Shown here piece after piece: positions 22,785 through 33,409 of a stretch of 64,000 nt of DNA. Numbering within the stretch: position 1 is the stretch's first letter; each line of letters opens with the position of its first letter. Origin of the DNA: Serpula lacrymans var. lacrymans S7.9 (lineage: Eukaryota > Basidiomycota > Agaricomycetes > Boletales > Serpulaceae). The position numbers and the translations under genes were made by a program. The stretch spans positions 943,087 through 1,007,086 of the forward strand of contig NW_006763292.1 of NCBI RefSeq assembly GCF_000218685.1, written 5' to 3'. A model generated the notes under the pieces. That model had not been told where the DNA came from, made no database searches, and was given only the letters and a program-made list of their open reading frames with translations.

Positions 22785-23872
22785 TTAACTTCCAGGCAAG
22801 ACCAAGTAGGTAGTAGTTAGAGTTTTGGGCATTATTTGAAAAAGGGAATTAAAAAGGGTTGAGTTTATGCTTCTAAGCTTCCTAGGAGCCGAGGGATTCT
22901 TAGAATAAAATTCTTGAACAGCATTGCAGGAATCGTCCATATGGGCTTCTGCTTTCCATGTTCTATCCTCATCTCCATAGCCCTTCCATAGGACCAGGAA
23001 CTCTAATTTTCCACACTTCAAGTGTGTATCCACTACTTATTCAACTTCAAACTCTTCTTCACCTTCCTGGGTGACTACAACCAGTCCAGGCCGGTCTATG
23101 CGCAGTCCTGGCAGCGGCTCTTTGTAGTGTTTCACATGGCTAATATTGACCATGGGTACTACCCTCATTCATTTTGGGAGTTCCAGCTCCATTGCATTGT
23201 GTTTGACTTCTTTAATCTGGTAAGGACCAATCCACTTTTTGGTCAGTTTTCTAGACTGCCAATCTTTTAATTCTAAGTGGTTGGTATTCAACCAGACCAG
23301 ATCTCTAACCTTGTAGTCAGGGGCCTTAGAGTGTCTATGCTCTGCCTTGTCTTTCATCTCCTCAGCAGTTCTGAATAACACCTTGCACATTTTTGTCTAA
23401 AACAGACTTTATGTCTTTGACCATAGTTTCTGCAGCCTCATTTTTGCTCTTTCCAGGTCCTACACCCATTCTGGGGAGGTACGGCCCTGTGACCTCAAAT
23501 GGTGCCTTCCCTGTAGCCAACAACTGTTTGATATTGTACGAGAATGGGGCTATCTTTAGCCACTTGGCCCAATCCGTCTGCCTATCATTAATAAATATCT
23601 GGAGGTATTGCTTCAATTCCTGGTTGAGACCTCTCCACTTGTCCATCAGTCTGCAGATGGAACACTGTTGATAACTTAGGTTTGATGCCCAGCATCCAGC
23701 ATAATTCTTTTGTAACTTTGCTAGCAAATTGAGGCCCCCTATCGGAGATAGCCATTTCCGGCAACCTGTGGATGGACCATACAAAGTCTTTGAATACATC
23801 TGCTGTACTAGTGGCTGTAATGGTTTTGTTGGTGGGAATGAATACCACTTCTTTGGAGAAGCTATCTACAAC
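22785..23872 (-). pseudogene. Gypsy integrase C-terminus and chromodomain
   Basis: The minus strand gives the integrase core (MVVDSFSKEVVFIPTNK at 23.87 kb, DRGPQFASKV, TDGQVERS), the GPY module KKWIGPYQIKEVK, and a chromodomain KLEFLVLWKGYGDEDRTW ending at about 22.79 kb. Chromodomains direct integration toward particular chromatin in related elements. Frameshifts lie near 23.60, 23.39 and 23.03 kb. The matching N-terminal half lies at 27226-27985, beyond the nested insertions. Confidence 0.8.
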
Positions 23873-24118
23873 CATTATTATGAAAATAATTATGAACTAT
23901 ACAGTGACCTCAAAAACCCTTTCCATGTTGACTCTGGGTGTCATGTATGAAGCATACCATCAAATAGCTTGAGAATTGTACTTAGCTTTGGCAGAGTTAC
24001 AAATACTCTTGGCTATAAAATTGCCCCATAGGTCATGTGATTTGGTTCACGTGCTATAGAGATATGGCTGATTTAAAACAGAAACACCATGGAAAGGGTC
24101 TTATCACTTTTGAATTGA

Positions 24119-25350
24119 TAACTAGAACCTTAGTTAAAACATTGAATATTTGCCATTATATGTTGGTACAAACAAAGATATATATACAAATGGTATGTAT
24201 GAGCTTAAAAAAAATAGTTCACACACTTCTGATTCTCAACCACCATCATGGTCAAACCCCTCCCTTTTACTCAAAAAAGCTCTATCCTTTTATTGCTTGA
24301 TGTTGGCTACACCGCTAAATTTGACTCACACTTCAGTCATGTTTCACAAAAAATGTTGGATATATATCAGTAATAAGCCCGATTAGTGCTTGGTAAAAGG
24401 TTTACCAAACAATTCAAGCCTAGCTTAGTACAATGTTGTGTCAAAGTTGTTTATGGATAGCAAAAATTCCCAGGTCTACCAAAGGTATCTGGGTGGTATT
24501 GGCAGTATAGAGTAGTTTATTCTAAGATATTTATAGAATTGGTTTTTTTATGTATGAGCCAGTGGCATCTCTTCAATGTTTATTATAGATGTTTTTTCAT
24601 CATTGTACAGACCATGTATGGACATCCATCTTAAAGAGCTTCACTATGAGTATGACTACAATGTAATTCTATTCTGGAAAGCAATCAAATCATTTCACAA
24701 TTCAAGCATATCTCATGTCCCAATAGATTTACAAAGTCGTTAAAAAATTCATAGTACATTATCTGTAATGAGGACAAGGCAAGTACACAAAATGACAAAG
24801 ACCTAGATAGACCACAGCTTTGCCCAGCTCTATTGTGTTTGCAGAGACACGGAGCTTAAATGGCTTGCTTAATAAGCCTGAGTTTAATTGTCTTATAATT
24901 ATTTTCTTCACTTCCCAGCCAGAACTTGCACCTCACCAATTTTCTTTCCCAATGGCAGGTTGATTGTCTTTGCTGTTGCAATTCAACTGATGAAATGTTG
25001 CACTATTTGTACTTTGTTCTAGCTATGGGCAAGTATTCAAAAACAGCAAGATATTACTGCACAGACAAAAGAAAGCACTTATTCCACCTGGTCTGATGGA
25101 GACTGCTCTGACTCACTGGGCTAGAACTGCTTTCCTGGTATATCCATTTGTTCATGCATTCGTTTATTTTCTGTTGTATGGTACAATAATACTGTGGCAT
25201 GCTACAGTACAAATTATCAATTATGATGAAGCTTTCAGGAAATATATCAAATACAAGTGCTTTTTTGCGTGTTACTACAGAGGCCCACAAGACACTACTG
25301 AGACATTCACAAGGTGCTAATATAATATTGTGAATACTGTATCAGTAAAA
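24119..25350. other. Unexplained interior of mariner element
   Basis: AT-rich, with only short ORFs. One at 25096-25320 has a hydrophobic stretch but no recognised domain. A standard Tc1 element would not need this length, so it may be a further insertion whose right edge lies in the gap. Confidence 0.3.
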
Positions 25351-25613
25351 NNNNNNNNNNNNNNNNNNNNNNNNNNNNNNNNNNNNNNNNNNNNNNNNNN
25401 NNNNNNNNNNNNNNNNNNNNNNNNNNNNNNNNNNNNNNNNNNNNNNNNNNNNNNNNNNNNNNNNNNNNNNNNNNNNNNNNNNNNNNNNNNNNNNNNNNNN
25501 NNNNNNNNNNNNNNNNNNNNNNNNNNNNNNNNNNNNNNNNNNNNNNNNNNNNNNNNNNNNNNNNNNNNNNNNNNNNNNNNNNNNNNNNNNNNNNNNNNNN
25601 NNNNNNNNNNNNN
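25351..25613. other. Assembly gap (263 N)
   Basis: Run of 263 undetermined bases inside the mariner element. Nothing can be said about its content. Frames drawn across it are meaningless. Confidence 1.
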
Positions 25614-25689
25614 CAAATCTCCCTCCACTAAGTGAGCTGTTCGGTGGTCTGACTACTGCATGGGATGCATTATTAATACATATTTTACT

Positions 25690-26740
25690 GTTGTAGGACA
25701 TATGTTGATGAATCATGTCTTACAAATAGCTCTGCAGACCTTTGTGAGAGGTCGTGCTCATTTACCTTTTTGGAGAGGTTGGACCGGATTAACGGTGTAC
25801 TCTGGTGAAGCCATTGCCAAGCAGACTGGTGTTAGCCCTTCTAATATATCCAAACTTTGCTCCAAAAAGCATTCTACTACCTAAAGCTATCAAAGGTCAT
25901 CTTTCTAAGCTTTCCCCTGCCAATATTTGATATGCCCAACATTTTATTACCTCTGGAAAAGCTGAAAATGCTGTTAAAGTGACCAAAGCCCTACCAGCAT
26001 CATCAACTAGCCCCTTTCATCCAATACTGTTTGCCTTCATTTGAAGAAATCTGGTATAAAGGATGTGGTGAAGTCCAAACATCCCCTTCTCTCTACTAGG
26101 CACCACAAAGCTTGTTTGAATTTTGCCTATGCTCACAAGGATTGGACTCTGGAGGACTGGAAAAGAGTAATATGATATGTTGAGACTAAAATCAATCACC
26201 TAGGGTCAGATGGACACAAATGAGCATGGAAAAGGGTAAGTAAGGGGCTTAGTAATAAGCTGGTAGATGGAATCCTCGAGTTTGGAGGATATTCCTTAAT
26301 GATGTGGTGCTGTATGACTTGGAAAGCAGTTGGATTTGCTACCAAGGTTGATGGTAGGATGGATGGGGATTTTTACCTACAGATTTTGAAGGATGAGTTC
26401 CAGCAAACCCTAGAGTATTATAGTCTCAATCCTTCTTAGGGTATCTTTCAGCAGGATAATGACCCCAAGCATAACTGCAGGAAGGTCAAGGACTGGCTAG
26501 AGGAACAGCATTCAACACTATGGTTTGCCTGCACAGTTTCCTGACCTAAATCCTACCGGACATCTCAAGAGGAGGCTTGCAGGGTATGAAAACCCCCCCA
26601 ATATGATTCATGAATTGTGGGAAAGGACTTAAGTGGAGTAGGAGAAAATACCAGTTGAGAGGTGTCATAAACTAATTGAAAGTATGCCTAGAAAGATTCA
26701 GGCAGTGTTTAGGGAAAAAAAAGGCTATACCAAGTACTGA
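25690..26740 (+). pseudogene. Tc1/mariner transposase, degraded
   Basis: The start has a helix-turn-helix pattern, EAIAKQTGVSPSNISKL (about 25.81 kb). Later segments include AHKDWTLEDWKRVI followed by the catalytic region near LKSINHLGSDGHKW (26.15-26.22 kb), FGGYSLMMWCC (26.29 kb), GIFQQDNDPKHNC (26.44 kb) with the second Asp, and the C-terminal NPTGHLKRRLA. Stops at about 25.88, 26.04, 26.17 and 26.44 kb and frame changes show it is inactive. Confidence 0.8.
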
Positions 26741-27225
26741 TAATAACCAAATACCCTTTTCACTTCAAAAGTGAAAAAACCCTTTCCATGATGTTGCTGT
26801 TTTAAATCAACCATATCCCTATAGCATGTGAACCAAATCACATGACCTATGGGGCAATTTTATAGCCAAGAGTATGGTACTATTTGTAACTCCGTCAAAG
26901 CTAACTGCAATTCTCAAGCTATTTGATGGTATGCTTCATGCATGACACCCAGAGTCAACATGAAAGGGTTTTTGGGGTCACTGTACAAGTAAAGGAGTTT
27001 ACTATGGTAATATCAGTATTATTCTATGAGTGTTTGTAGGTATAAAATTTTACCTCAGTCTGTGGATAGAAGACTGAGATGCATAAGTGAATATATACGG
27101 TAGGTGGGAATAGTTTTGGTACTAATATGGAATGACTTTCTCATGCATGGTCAGGAAATTACCATGGTGAGACTTGACGAGCTAGAATCATATCAGTGTA
27201 TGATTTACTCATTCACAACACATTA

Positions 27226-27985
27226 CTGAATCATACCCATTCGACTTGGGTAGATCCATCGTGGAATCAACCTATATATCTTGCCAGGGACCAGCTGGTA
27301 TTGGATTCAGCATAAGTTTACCTGTTGGCTGTTGATGAGAATTCTTGGCCATGGCACATCTCAGACAGGATTTTATGTATTCCTGTACGTCTTTAACCAT
27401 GCCAGGCCACATGTAATTTTTGAAGATCACCTCTATTGTTTGTTGCCACCCAGGGTGTCCAGCCACTGCAGTGTTGTGATGTCTATCTATTGCCTTGATC
27501 CTTGTGGACTCCGGCACATAGATTTTGTCTTTAAAATAGAAGATCCCGTCTTTCCATAAATTGTTCTCATTGCCATCAAGGCGTGCCTTCTCTTTGATGA
27601 AATGCCTTTCTTGAAGACTTCTAGAAGATTAGATTGATCTATCAGGGTGACACCTTTGTTGTTATCTTTGATGCTGTTGGCATGATCCTCTCTTCTAGAT
27701 AAAACATCCACTTTTCCCATAGAAGTACCAGGTTTATGAATTAATTTATAATTAAACCTAGATAAGTACACCGCATAGCGGGCCTGTCATTGGTGCAAGT
27801 CCTGGGCCATCATAAAATACTCCAGATTTTAAATTGGTGCCTAGCACCTTCTAAGTAGTGCCGCCAGTGCTCTAAAGCTTAAGTAATGGCCAGCATATCT
27901 TTGTCGTAAATTTGATAGTTGTGCTCTGTAGACAACAAATTATGTGATAAATAGGCACAAGGCCTCCAAAGATCATCACACCCAA
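27226..27985 (-). pseudogene. Gypsy RNase H and integrase N-terminus
   Basis: The minus strand begins DDLWRPCAYLSH (27.98 kb), then HWRHYLEGARHQF and the YLSRFNYKLIHKPG stretch of RNase H. The integrase zinc-binding region has IDRHHNTAVAGHPGWQQT and a C-x2-C pair (SCLRCAMAK), and it continues to about 27.23 kb. It is the upstream half of the element whose downstream half is at 22785-23872. Its left neighbour at 27986 is gypsy sequence on the opposite strand, so RT and gag are missing. Confidence 0.8.
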
Positions 27986-28524
27986 CTAGTGCTCTGCTTG
28001 ATTCAGGTGCCAATAGCATCTCCATAAATCAGGTCTGGGTGGAGTAGGTTGGATTTTCCCTTGTAAAATTAGATATGTCTATTCCCATCTATAGCATTGA
28101 TGGTACACTTAACACAGGTGGCTGCATTATGCACAAATGTTCTTTTGTTATCAAGTACCAAGGACACAGGGAACGAGTCACCGCTGAAGCTACCCAACTA
28201 GGGAAGTTTTAATTTAATTTTAGGCTGAACCTGGCTATTTAAACACAATTCTGAGATCAACTGGCAGACAGGTGTTGTCACATTGTCATGTTGCCCCAAG
28301 GAGTGTAATGACTTAGGTAAACCAAATCATGTCCGTCAAACTGAGCTTGACAAAGGATAAACGCTGGTCATGGTTATGCCAAACTCAGATCTTTAGATAA
28401 GATTAACAATAACAATGATAAGGTAGAACCCAAGGAAGAGATCAAGAGGCTGGTACCTCCAGAATACCATGACTTCTGGAAAGTCTTTTCAAAAGATAAA
28501 TCAGAATACTTTCCAGAGGCTAAG
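27986..28524 (+). pseudogene. Gypsy protease fragment, inverted junction
   Basis: The plus strand reads TSALLDSGANSISINQVW, an aspartic protease active site, then protease sequence and the linker EYHDFWKVFSKDKSEYFPEAK. The same order is intact in the element at 53269-56249. Stops near 28.21 and 28.31 kb break it. It abuts minus-strand RNase H at 27985 with a few bases of shared sequence, and a different LTR at 28525. Confidence 0.75.
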
Positions 28525-29122
28525 TGTCACAATCTGAGTCAAACCTTTAGTTTCTTTTGATTCATTATTTAATTATATCTGATTATGTGACAACCACGTG
28601 ACAAAAGCACATGACTCATTATGTAAACAAGTAGTTAGTTATATCTGATCACGTGACAATTACGTGACAAAGCCTAGACTATGACGCACAACATCAGTCA
28701 GCGCCTCATGGCTGACCTTCAGAAAATGTATATATACCAACACCCATGTACATACATTTCCTCAGTTGTTGATTACTTCTTTATACCGATACTTGACACT
28801 ACTTGTCTGATTTTGAGACTTACACCTCCGTTAGTTCGGCAAAAGGTGTAGGGATCTAACACAATCAACAACTGTAAACGAGTACTGTCTATGAGCGTAA
28901 CAGCCACTATCATCATCATCATCATCGTCACCATCATCATCATCCTTGCTTTACTCAAAAAATTCTACCAACCACACATGCAACCCATCATCCCATTAAA
29001 TCACATTCCCACTCGCCCAAACACCATTCTATCATTTTTCCCAGCCAATGTCTCACCCACAACCTCCCAAGACTCCTTCCAAACCATCCCCCTCTAATTA
29101 CCATTATATCACTATAATTCCT
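28525..29122 (+). repeat. Gypsy family C LTR (right end uncertain)
   Basis: Starts TGTCACAATC directly after truncated gypsy sequence and carries five ACGTGAC-type motifs in 28565-28670 and a TATA box (TATATATACC at about 28730). The end may be near 28876 or 29122; a leader shared with 51141-51300 starts soon after the latter. It would be the 5' LTR of the gag at 29677. Confidence 0.5.
28891..29097 (+). CDS. Short hydrophobic ORF in LTR/leader
   Basis: 68 codons with an Ile-rich N-terminal stretch of about 20 residues encoded by an ATC repeat, then a Pro/His/Asn-rich tail. The hydrophobic part is low-complexity DNA, so coding is doubtful. It is listed because another LTR family here also carries a short membrane ORF. 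Confidence 0.2.
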   Translation: MSVTATIIIIIIVTIIIILALLKKFYQPHMQPIIPLNHIPTRPNTILSFFPANVSPTTSQDSFQTIPL

Positions 29123-29676
29123 TTGGTGTGGAACCACTGGAATTTTCTCGTTTTTACATAGTTTCAAACTTCACTTTCCTCTGACCAGGCCGCGCATTTG
29201 CGTCCGCCAGTCGGGAGAAGAATTGAGAGCCCAAGAAGCCGGTTAAAACTAGACAACCGTTCGCACCTAGATTTTCTACTATAACCTTTCACATAAAATT
29301 TGTAAAAATACAAAAATAGCACAATACGTACATAGTCAGTGGTGAACAGAAGAGGATCACCTTGACTCAAAGAGAAACAGATAGACTACTAGAGACCATA
29401 GAAGTGGTGTATCGATCCAGCTTATCACTGGTGAACTCCTTCTATGCTCAGTAGAGACTTTTACATCTGGATCGGCGAACAGAACATCTACACCAGAGAC
29501 TACGTTTTCAAAGGACAATCCCCACTCCCTACCATCACACCAATCAGAAGCCTCTCCCCTGTAATAAAACAAGAAACTCCCCCGCCACAACAACTCGAAT
29601 TCGAAAAATGTCCAATTTAGAGTACCGAGATCAGCCCGAGTGATCCAGCAGCACGGATGACACATTTACTCGGGAA
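29123..29676 (+). other. Gypsy leader shared with 51.14-51.6 kb
   Basis: GTGGAACC, then TCTGACCA-GCC-CGCA, GGGAGAAG-ATTGA and ACAACCGTT blocks appear in the same order at 51.17-51.28 kb. This marks both as untranslated leaders of one gypsy lineage. The TGGAACC may be the primer binding site. Confidence 0.5.
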
Positions 29677-30640
29677 ATGATGGACTCATTACCCAGAATA
29701 GACACTCCCCCGCCCAAAGAAGTCTCTTTGGAGGCATACGTAAAACAGGAAGTCGAGAAGGCAATCAGAGAAACTCGCCTTCTATACCAGTCCCAACTCG
29801 ATGAGGCATTAGAAGAAGTGAACGTCTTAGAGAGAAGACTAAAAAAGACTACAAAGACAACATCGACAGCCCTGGAAAAACCAGAAAACTTTTCAGGAGA
29901 TAAGAAAAAGTATCGGGCTTTCAGAGAGTCCTTACTTTTACAATTCGAAGATGACGCTGTCTATTTCAAAGATGACAGAAAAAAGATAAGCTTTGTGCTA
30001 TCTTTTATGAAAGAAGGAGAAGCCGCGGCCTTTAAAACCAACTGGCTAGAAAACAGAGTTGACGCCCAACAAATGGGGCTCGACATCACAAACACATATG
30101 GAAGTTGGCCGTTTTTTGCCCACAAAATGGAAGAAAGATTCAAAGACAGTTTTGAAAAAGAAACTGCAAAGAATGAAATATTGACCCTAAAACAGGGCAA
30201 TGAGACTGCTCAGGCCTTCTTCGAAAAGTTTGAAGAAAAAAAGAGGTGGGCAGGATATAACAGCAGAATGAACAAAGAATTCCTGGTCTCACTATTGAGA
30301 CAAAACATGAATAAACCCTTGGTAGACCGGGTGATCTACGGAGGGCATATTCCCAGAGATTACCAGAAATGGAAATGAGAACTCATCCGGATAGATTACA
30401 TCTGGAGAGAAAGAGAAAAAGAGAAGAAAGGATCCGAATTTGGAAGGAAACCAAATGAAAAGAAAGGATGGAAGTGGATAAGGCAAAGTTCCGCACTGAG
30501 GGACAATGTTACTGGTGAGGAGAGAAAGGACATAGGAGCTTCGAATGCAAAAACGCACAGAAGCCCCAATTCAACGTCCGAGAATTGTCCTCTACAGAAA
30601 GCATACAACGTTGTTCATGTCAAATCAGCTCTATGGTGAT
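29677..30640 (+). pseudogene. Gypsy Gag with broken zinc knuckle
   Basis: ATG at 29677 opens 233 codons: a coiled-coil start, then a retrotransposon gag domain with FSGDKKKYRAFRESLLLQF and a QGNETAQAFFEKFEE segment. A TGA at 30376 ends it. The knuckle resumes in another frame near 30.51 kb as C-Y-W-stop-GEKGHRSFEC, with its second Cys replaced by TGA. Gag would package the RNA. Pol is absent; at about 30.64 kb the sequence changes to an unrelated gene family. Confidence 0.75.
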
Positions 30641-30654
30641 ATGCAAGCAATGAA

Positions 30655-33104
30655 ATATCATATTCACAGTTGCATGCCAACAGCTACTGGATGACACACA
30701 GCCTGTCTACCTATTTCAAGATGGGGATGACCACCTTGAAGGGCTGTTTGGACAAGCACAAACGGAAAACCATGACCCAATTATGGGTGTTGTTTGTTTA
30801 TGCAAATGCCTTGCCTCTGCAGCCAATTGTGCTGTCATCTATGAATAAAACCCCCTGTGGGACCGGGGACAGCGCTGCTTGCAGCTTGAAGACACATTGG
30901 GAGTTGATCAAACAAACCCTGCTTTGTGGCAAGCGGATATGATATGTGGACATGTGTCCATCCAAAGTGTGTGGTTAACAGTGGTAAAAGAATTCAACAC
31001 TATCCTTGCAAAAATTGGACTGGAAACATCCTTCAACAACTTGTTTGCAGATGGAAAAACCAACCTTATGCACCCTACAGGTAATGGGAAGTATCCTAGT
31101 GTTTCATCTGAAAAAGATCCCTCCCAAGTCGACAGCAGCAAGCCTGTGACTGCTTCTGATCTGCTACAAGTTGAAGGCCAAGGCACTGTAATGGGGGATG
31201 TGGAGGACATTGAGGCGGAGGACACAGAGGATATTGAAGACAGTGATGAAAACATAGGATCTGACAGTGAACTAGTTGGACTCATATCCGAACAAAGTCA
31301 GGCCAGCAACAGTGAGCTTGTAGATCTACCAGCTATCAAGTTGGAGGATCTCCTGCCCGAGCCAAATAAGATGGAAACTGCCAAACACCATGAAGACTGG
31401 GTGGTTTTTGAGGGAAGAAGCATCCACAATGCTTCTGCTATTCAGATTCTGTTCCGGTCACCGAAGGTCAAGATGTCTCGGGATTGCACACTTTGTGTTT
31501 GAGGATATTCATGCGAGCCCCCAATTATGACCAATCTCAATAGTGATGACATCATGGGTGATGCATTACTTATTGGTGACTTGGCTGCTATTCTCATCTG
31601 TCACCAGAAGACGGTTAGCGTAGGAGTTCTACAAGTAACTTGTATTGAACAAAACAAGCAGCGGGTTGCCTTGGTACAGGAAGAGTCCCTTCGTCTAGCA
31701 ACTGTGGAGATCCCTGTTTTGGGATAGGTGTTACAAATGCAGAAGGCCGCCCTTCAAAATCCAAACACTGGTATTCCATACAACGTGAGGACCCAAGGTT
31801 TATAGTTGTGGACCGGGAACTACTGCAAGTTTGGACCGCTCAAGAAAGTGAAAGTTAACCAAGGGAAAGTCTCTCAAAAGGCCCTCATCCTACATGTTCC
31901 AAGCATTATTGTCCACCCTCTAAATCTTAAAATTCAACCAACAAAGTTCTTGCCCCAGTGTAAGCGTAGCTCACAAAGGAACATGACATCATAATAGGGT
32001 ATGGCATCATCATAGACATTTGGCATACTACATTGGAATACTACACTACACATATAACCTGTCGTTCAACACCTTGTACGGTAGACTAGTTTCCCCCTGA
32101 TCTTAAATCCTAACTTAATCAATTCTTCGTTTTTCCTTAAGTGTTGTCCACTATCATAGTGGGCTTCCACCCAGACGTACCAACTACGTGAACAAAAAGA
32201 AACATGGGCTGTTTCTGAAACAGACCTGGGTGTGGCCGTTGAGGCCCTGTGGGAGCTTAGTGAGCTCAATAAATCTACCAAGTCTATCCCAAAGTGCGGA
32301 ATCACCACAGTTGGATTCCCTTATAAGAATGTAGACGGTAAGTATGTTTAACGCTTGTTTCTGACATGTCTTGACATTGGTTTAGTCTTGTGCATTTGTA
32401 GCCAAAGGGGCAACACAATATTTAGGGAACAGTCATAGCACTAAGACCATAGCTGGGGAGCATGTAAACTGTAACATTTGCAGTAAAGCTATTAAATGGA
32501 CAGCCCTTCAAAACCACATGGGGGGACATATCCTCCACACAATGCGAGATACACATGAGAGTGGTCTTATACAACAGGTATATTTTCCCCATCCACATCA
32601 CCACAATGCACTCACTGTATACATAGGTTAACCACTCTGATCCCTGTGGCTTCTGTGGCCTATTGGGCCATCTGGTGACATTAGTCAAAGCAAAGAGCAC
32701 AATCCAGGCCGAATAAGCATGTCCTCAAGCTTGTTCCTTCAACCTCAGCTCTGCACTGAAAGGAAGTAGCACATCACCATCCACAAATGCTCCTATTACA
32801 TGCCCACTGTGTCCTTGCTCTGACTCCCGCATTGGACTTGCTATATGGAAGTATAATCTACAACACCACCTCAACACCATCCATGCACACAGGAACCAAA
32901 CTCAACTGCTGCCAGAGAAAATTGTGAGTGCATTGAAGATTTCCTGGACAGAACAATTAGTGTGAAGTATACCGGAGGATATGATTGTTTTATATACTAC
33001 TGAGGAAGGTAGTGAGGCTGTAGGGGCAGTAGTAGTTTCCTTACCCTCACAGAAACGTTCTCGTATGACAGAGCACCAGAAACAGCCAAAGCGATCTCGA
33101 GTAT
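30655..33104 (+). pseudogene. Agaricomycete multicopy zinc-finger-like protein, decayed
   Basis: Exons can be followed in order. An acidic Glu/Asp/Ser-rich region lies at 30.88-31.5 kb, then GDLAAILI (31.58 kb) and WTGNYCKFGPLKKVK (31.81 kb). A segment with ALWELSELNKST follows (32.25 kb). A C2H2-like finger CNICSKAIKWTALQNHMGGH (32.48-32.54 kb) comes next, and DPCGFCGLLGH follows at 32.64 kb. A further C-x2-C region leads to a basic end KRSRMTEHQKQPKRSRV at 33104. I recognise the pattern from repeated agaricomycete proteins of unknown role. A TGA at 31501 and stops at 31725, 31806 and 31992 break it. Confidence 0.55.
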
Positions 33105-33409
33105 AGCTTACCAGATATCTTAATATATGTTTTGGTGTTTACATACAAGAAAACATGCCAATGAATATTATGAATGACCTTTCCAAATTACAAAATGCTA
33201 GTGTGAACTTTACTATCTATCTACTATAGATCCTAAACTGTAAGAAGGGACTTGGTCGAATTTTCACTGAAAAGTATCCCCGACTATGGTATACCATTTT
33301 TTGAACAGTTTTCGGGGTCCTCAGCCACTCACTTTTGGGAGTCAGGGTCAGGGACTTTTTTTTGGATAACTACTGCGTGACATTCTGCTATTCACCTGTC
33401 ACACATTCC

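Larger units (their letters stand above)
23902..26983 (+). mobile_element. Tc1/mariner element with long terminal inverted repeats
   Basis: Termini CAGTGACC and GGTCACTG are flanked by TA on both sides, the target of Tc1/mariner elements. Inverted repeats extend about 215 bp (23902-24118 and about 26770-26983). They include the pair GGTCATGTGATTTGGTTCA and its complement. The interior holds a transposase remnant, a sequencing gap, and about 1.5 kb with no similarity I can name. Confidence 0.85.
23878..27220 (-). mobile_element. Solo LTR inserted in gypsy integrase, itself interrupted
   Basis: The integrase halves end in the same 5 bases (CATTA on the plus strand, 23873-23877 and 27221-27225), a target duplication. 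Between them, outside the mariner element, lie 23878-23901 and 26986-27220, together about 259 bp. On the minus strand this starts TGTTGTGAATG and ends near TCATAA. It contains inverted CCTCAGT/ACTGAGG motifs like the copia LTRs here. It reads as a solo LTR. Confidence 0.6.

Noticed and set aside
25317..25716. ORFs spanning the N run
   Set aside because: They are open only because undetermined bases contain no stops.
28773..28958. Met-rich minus-strand membrane ORF
   Set aside because: Its hydrophobic part is the antisense of the ATC microsatellite, hence low complexity only.
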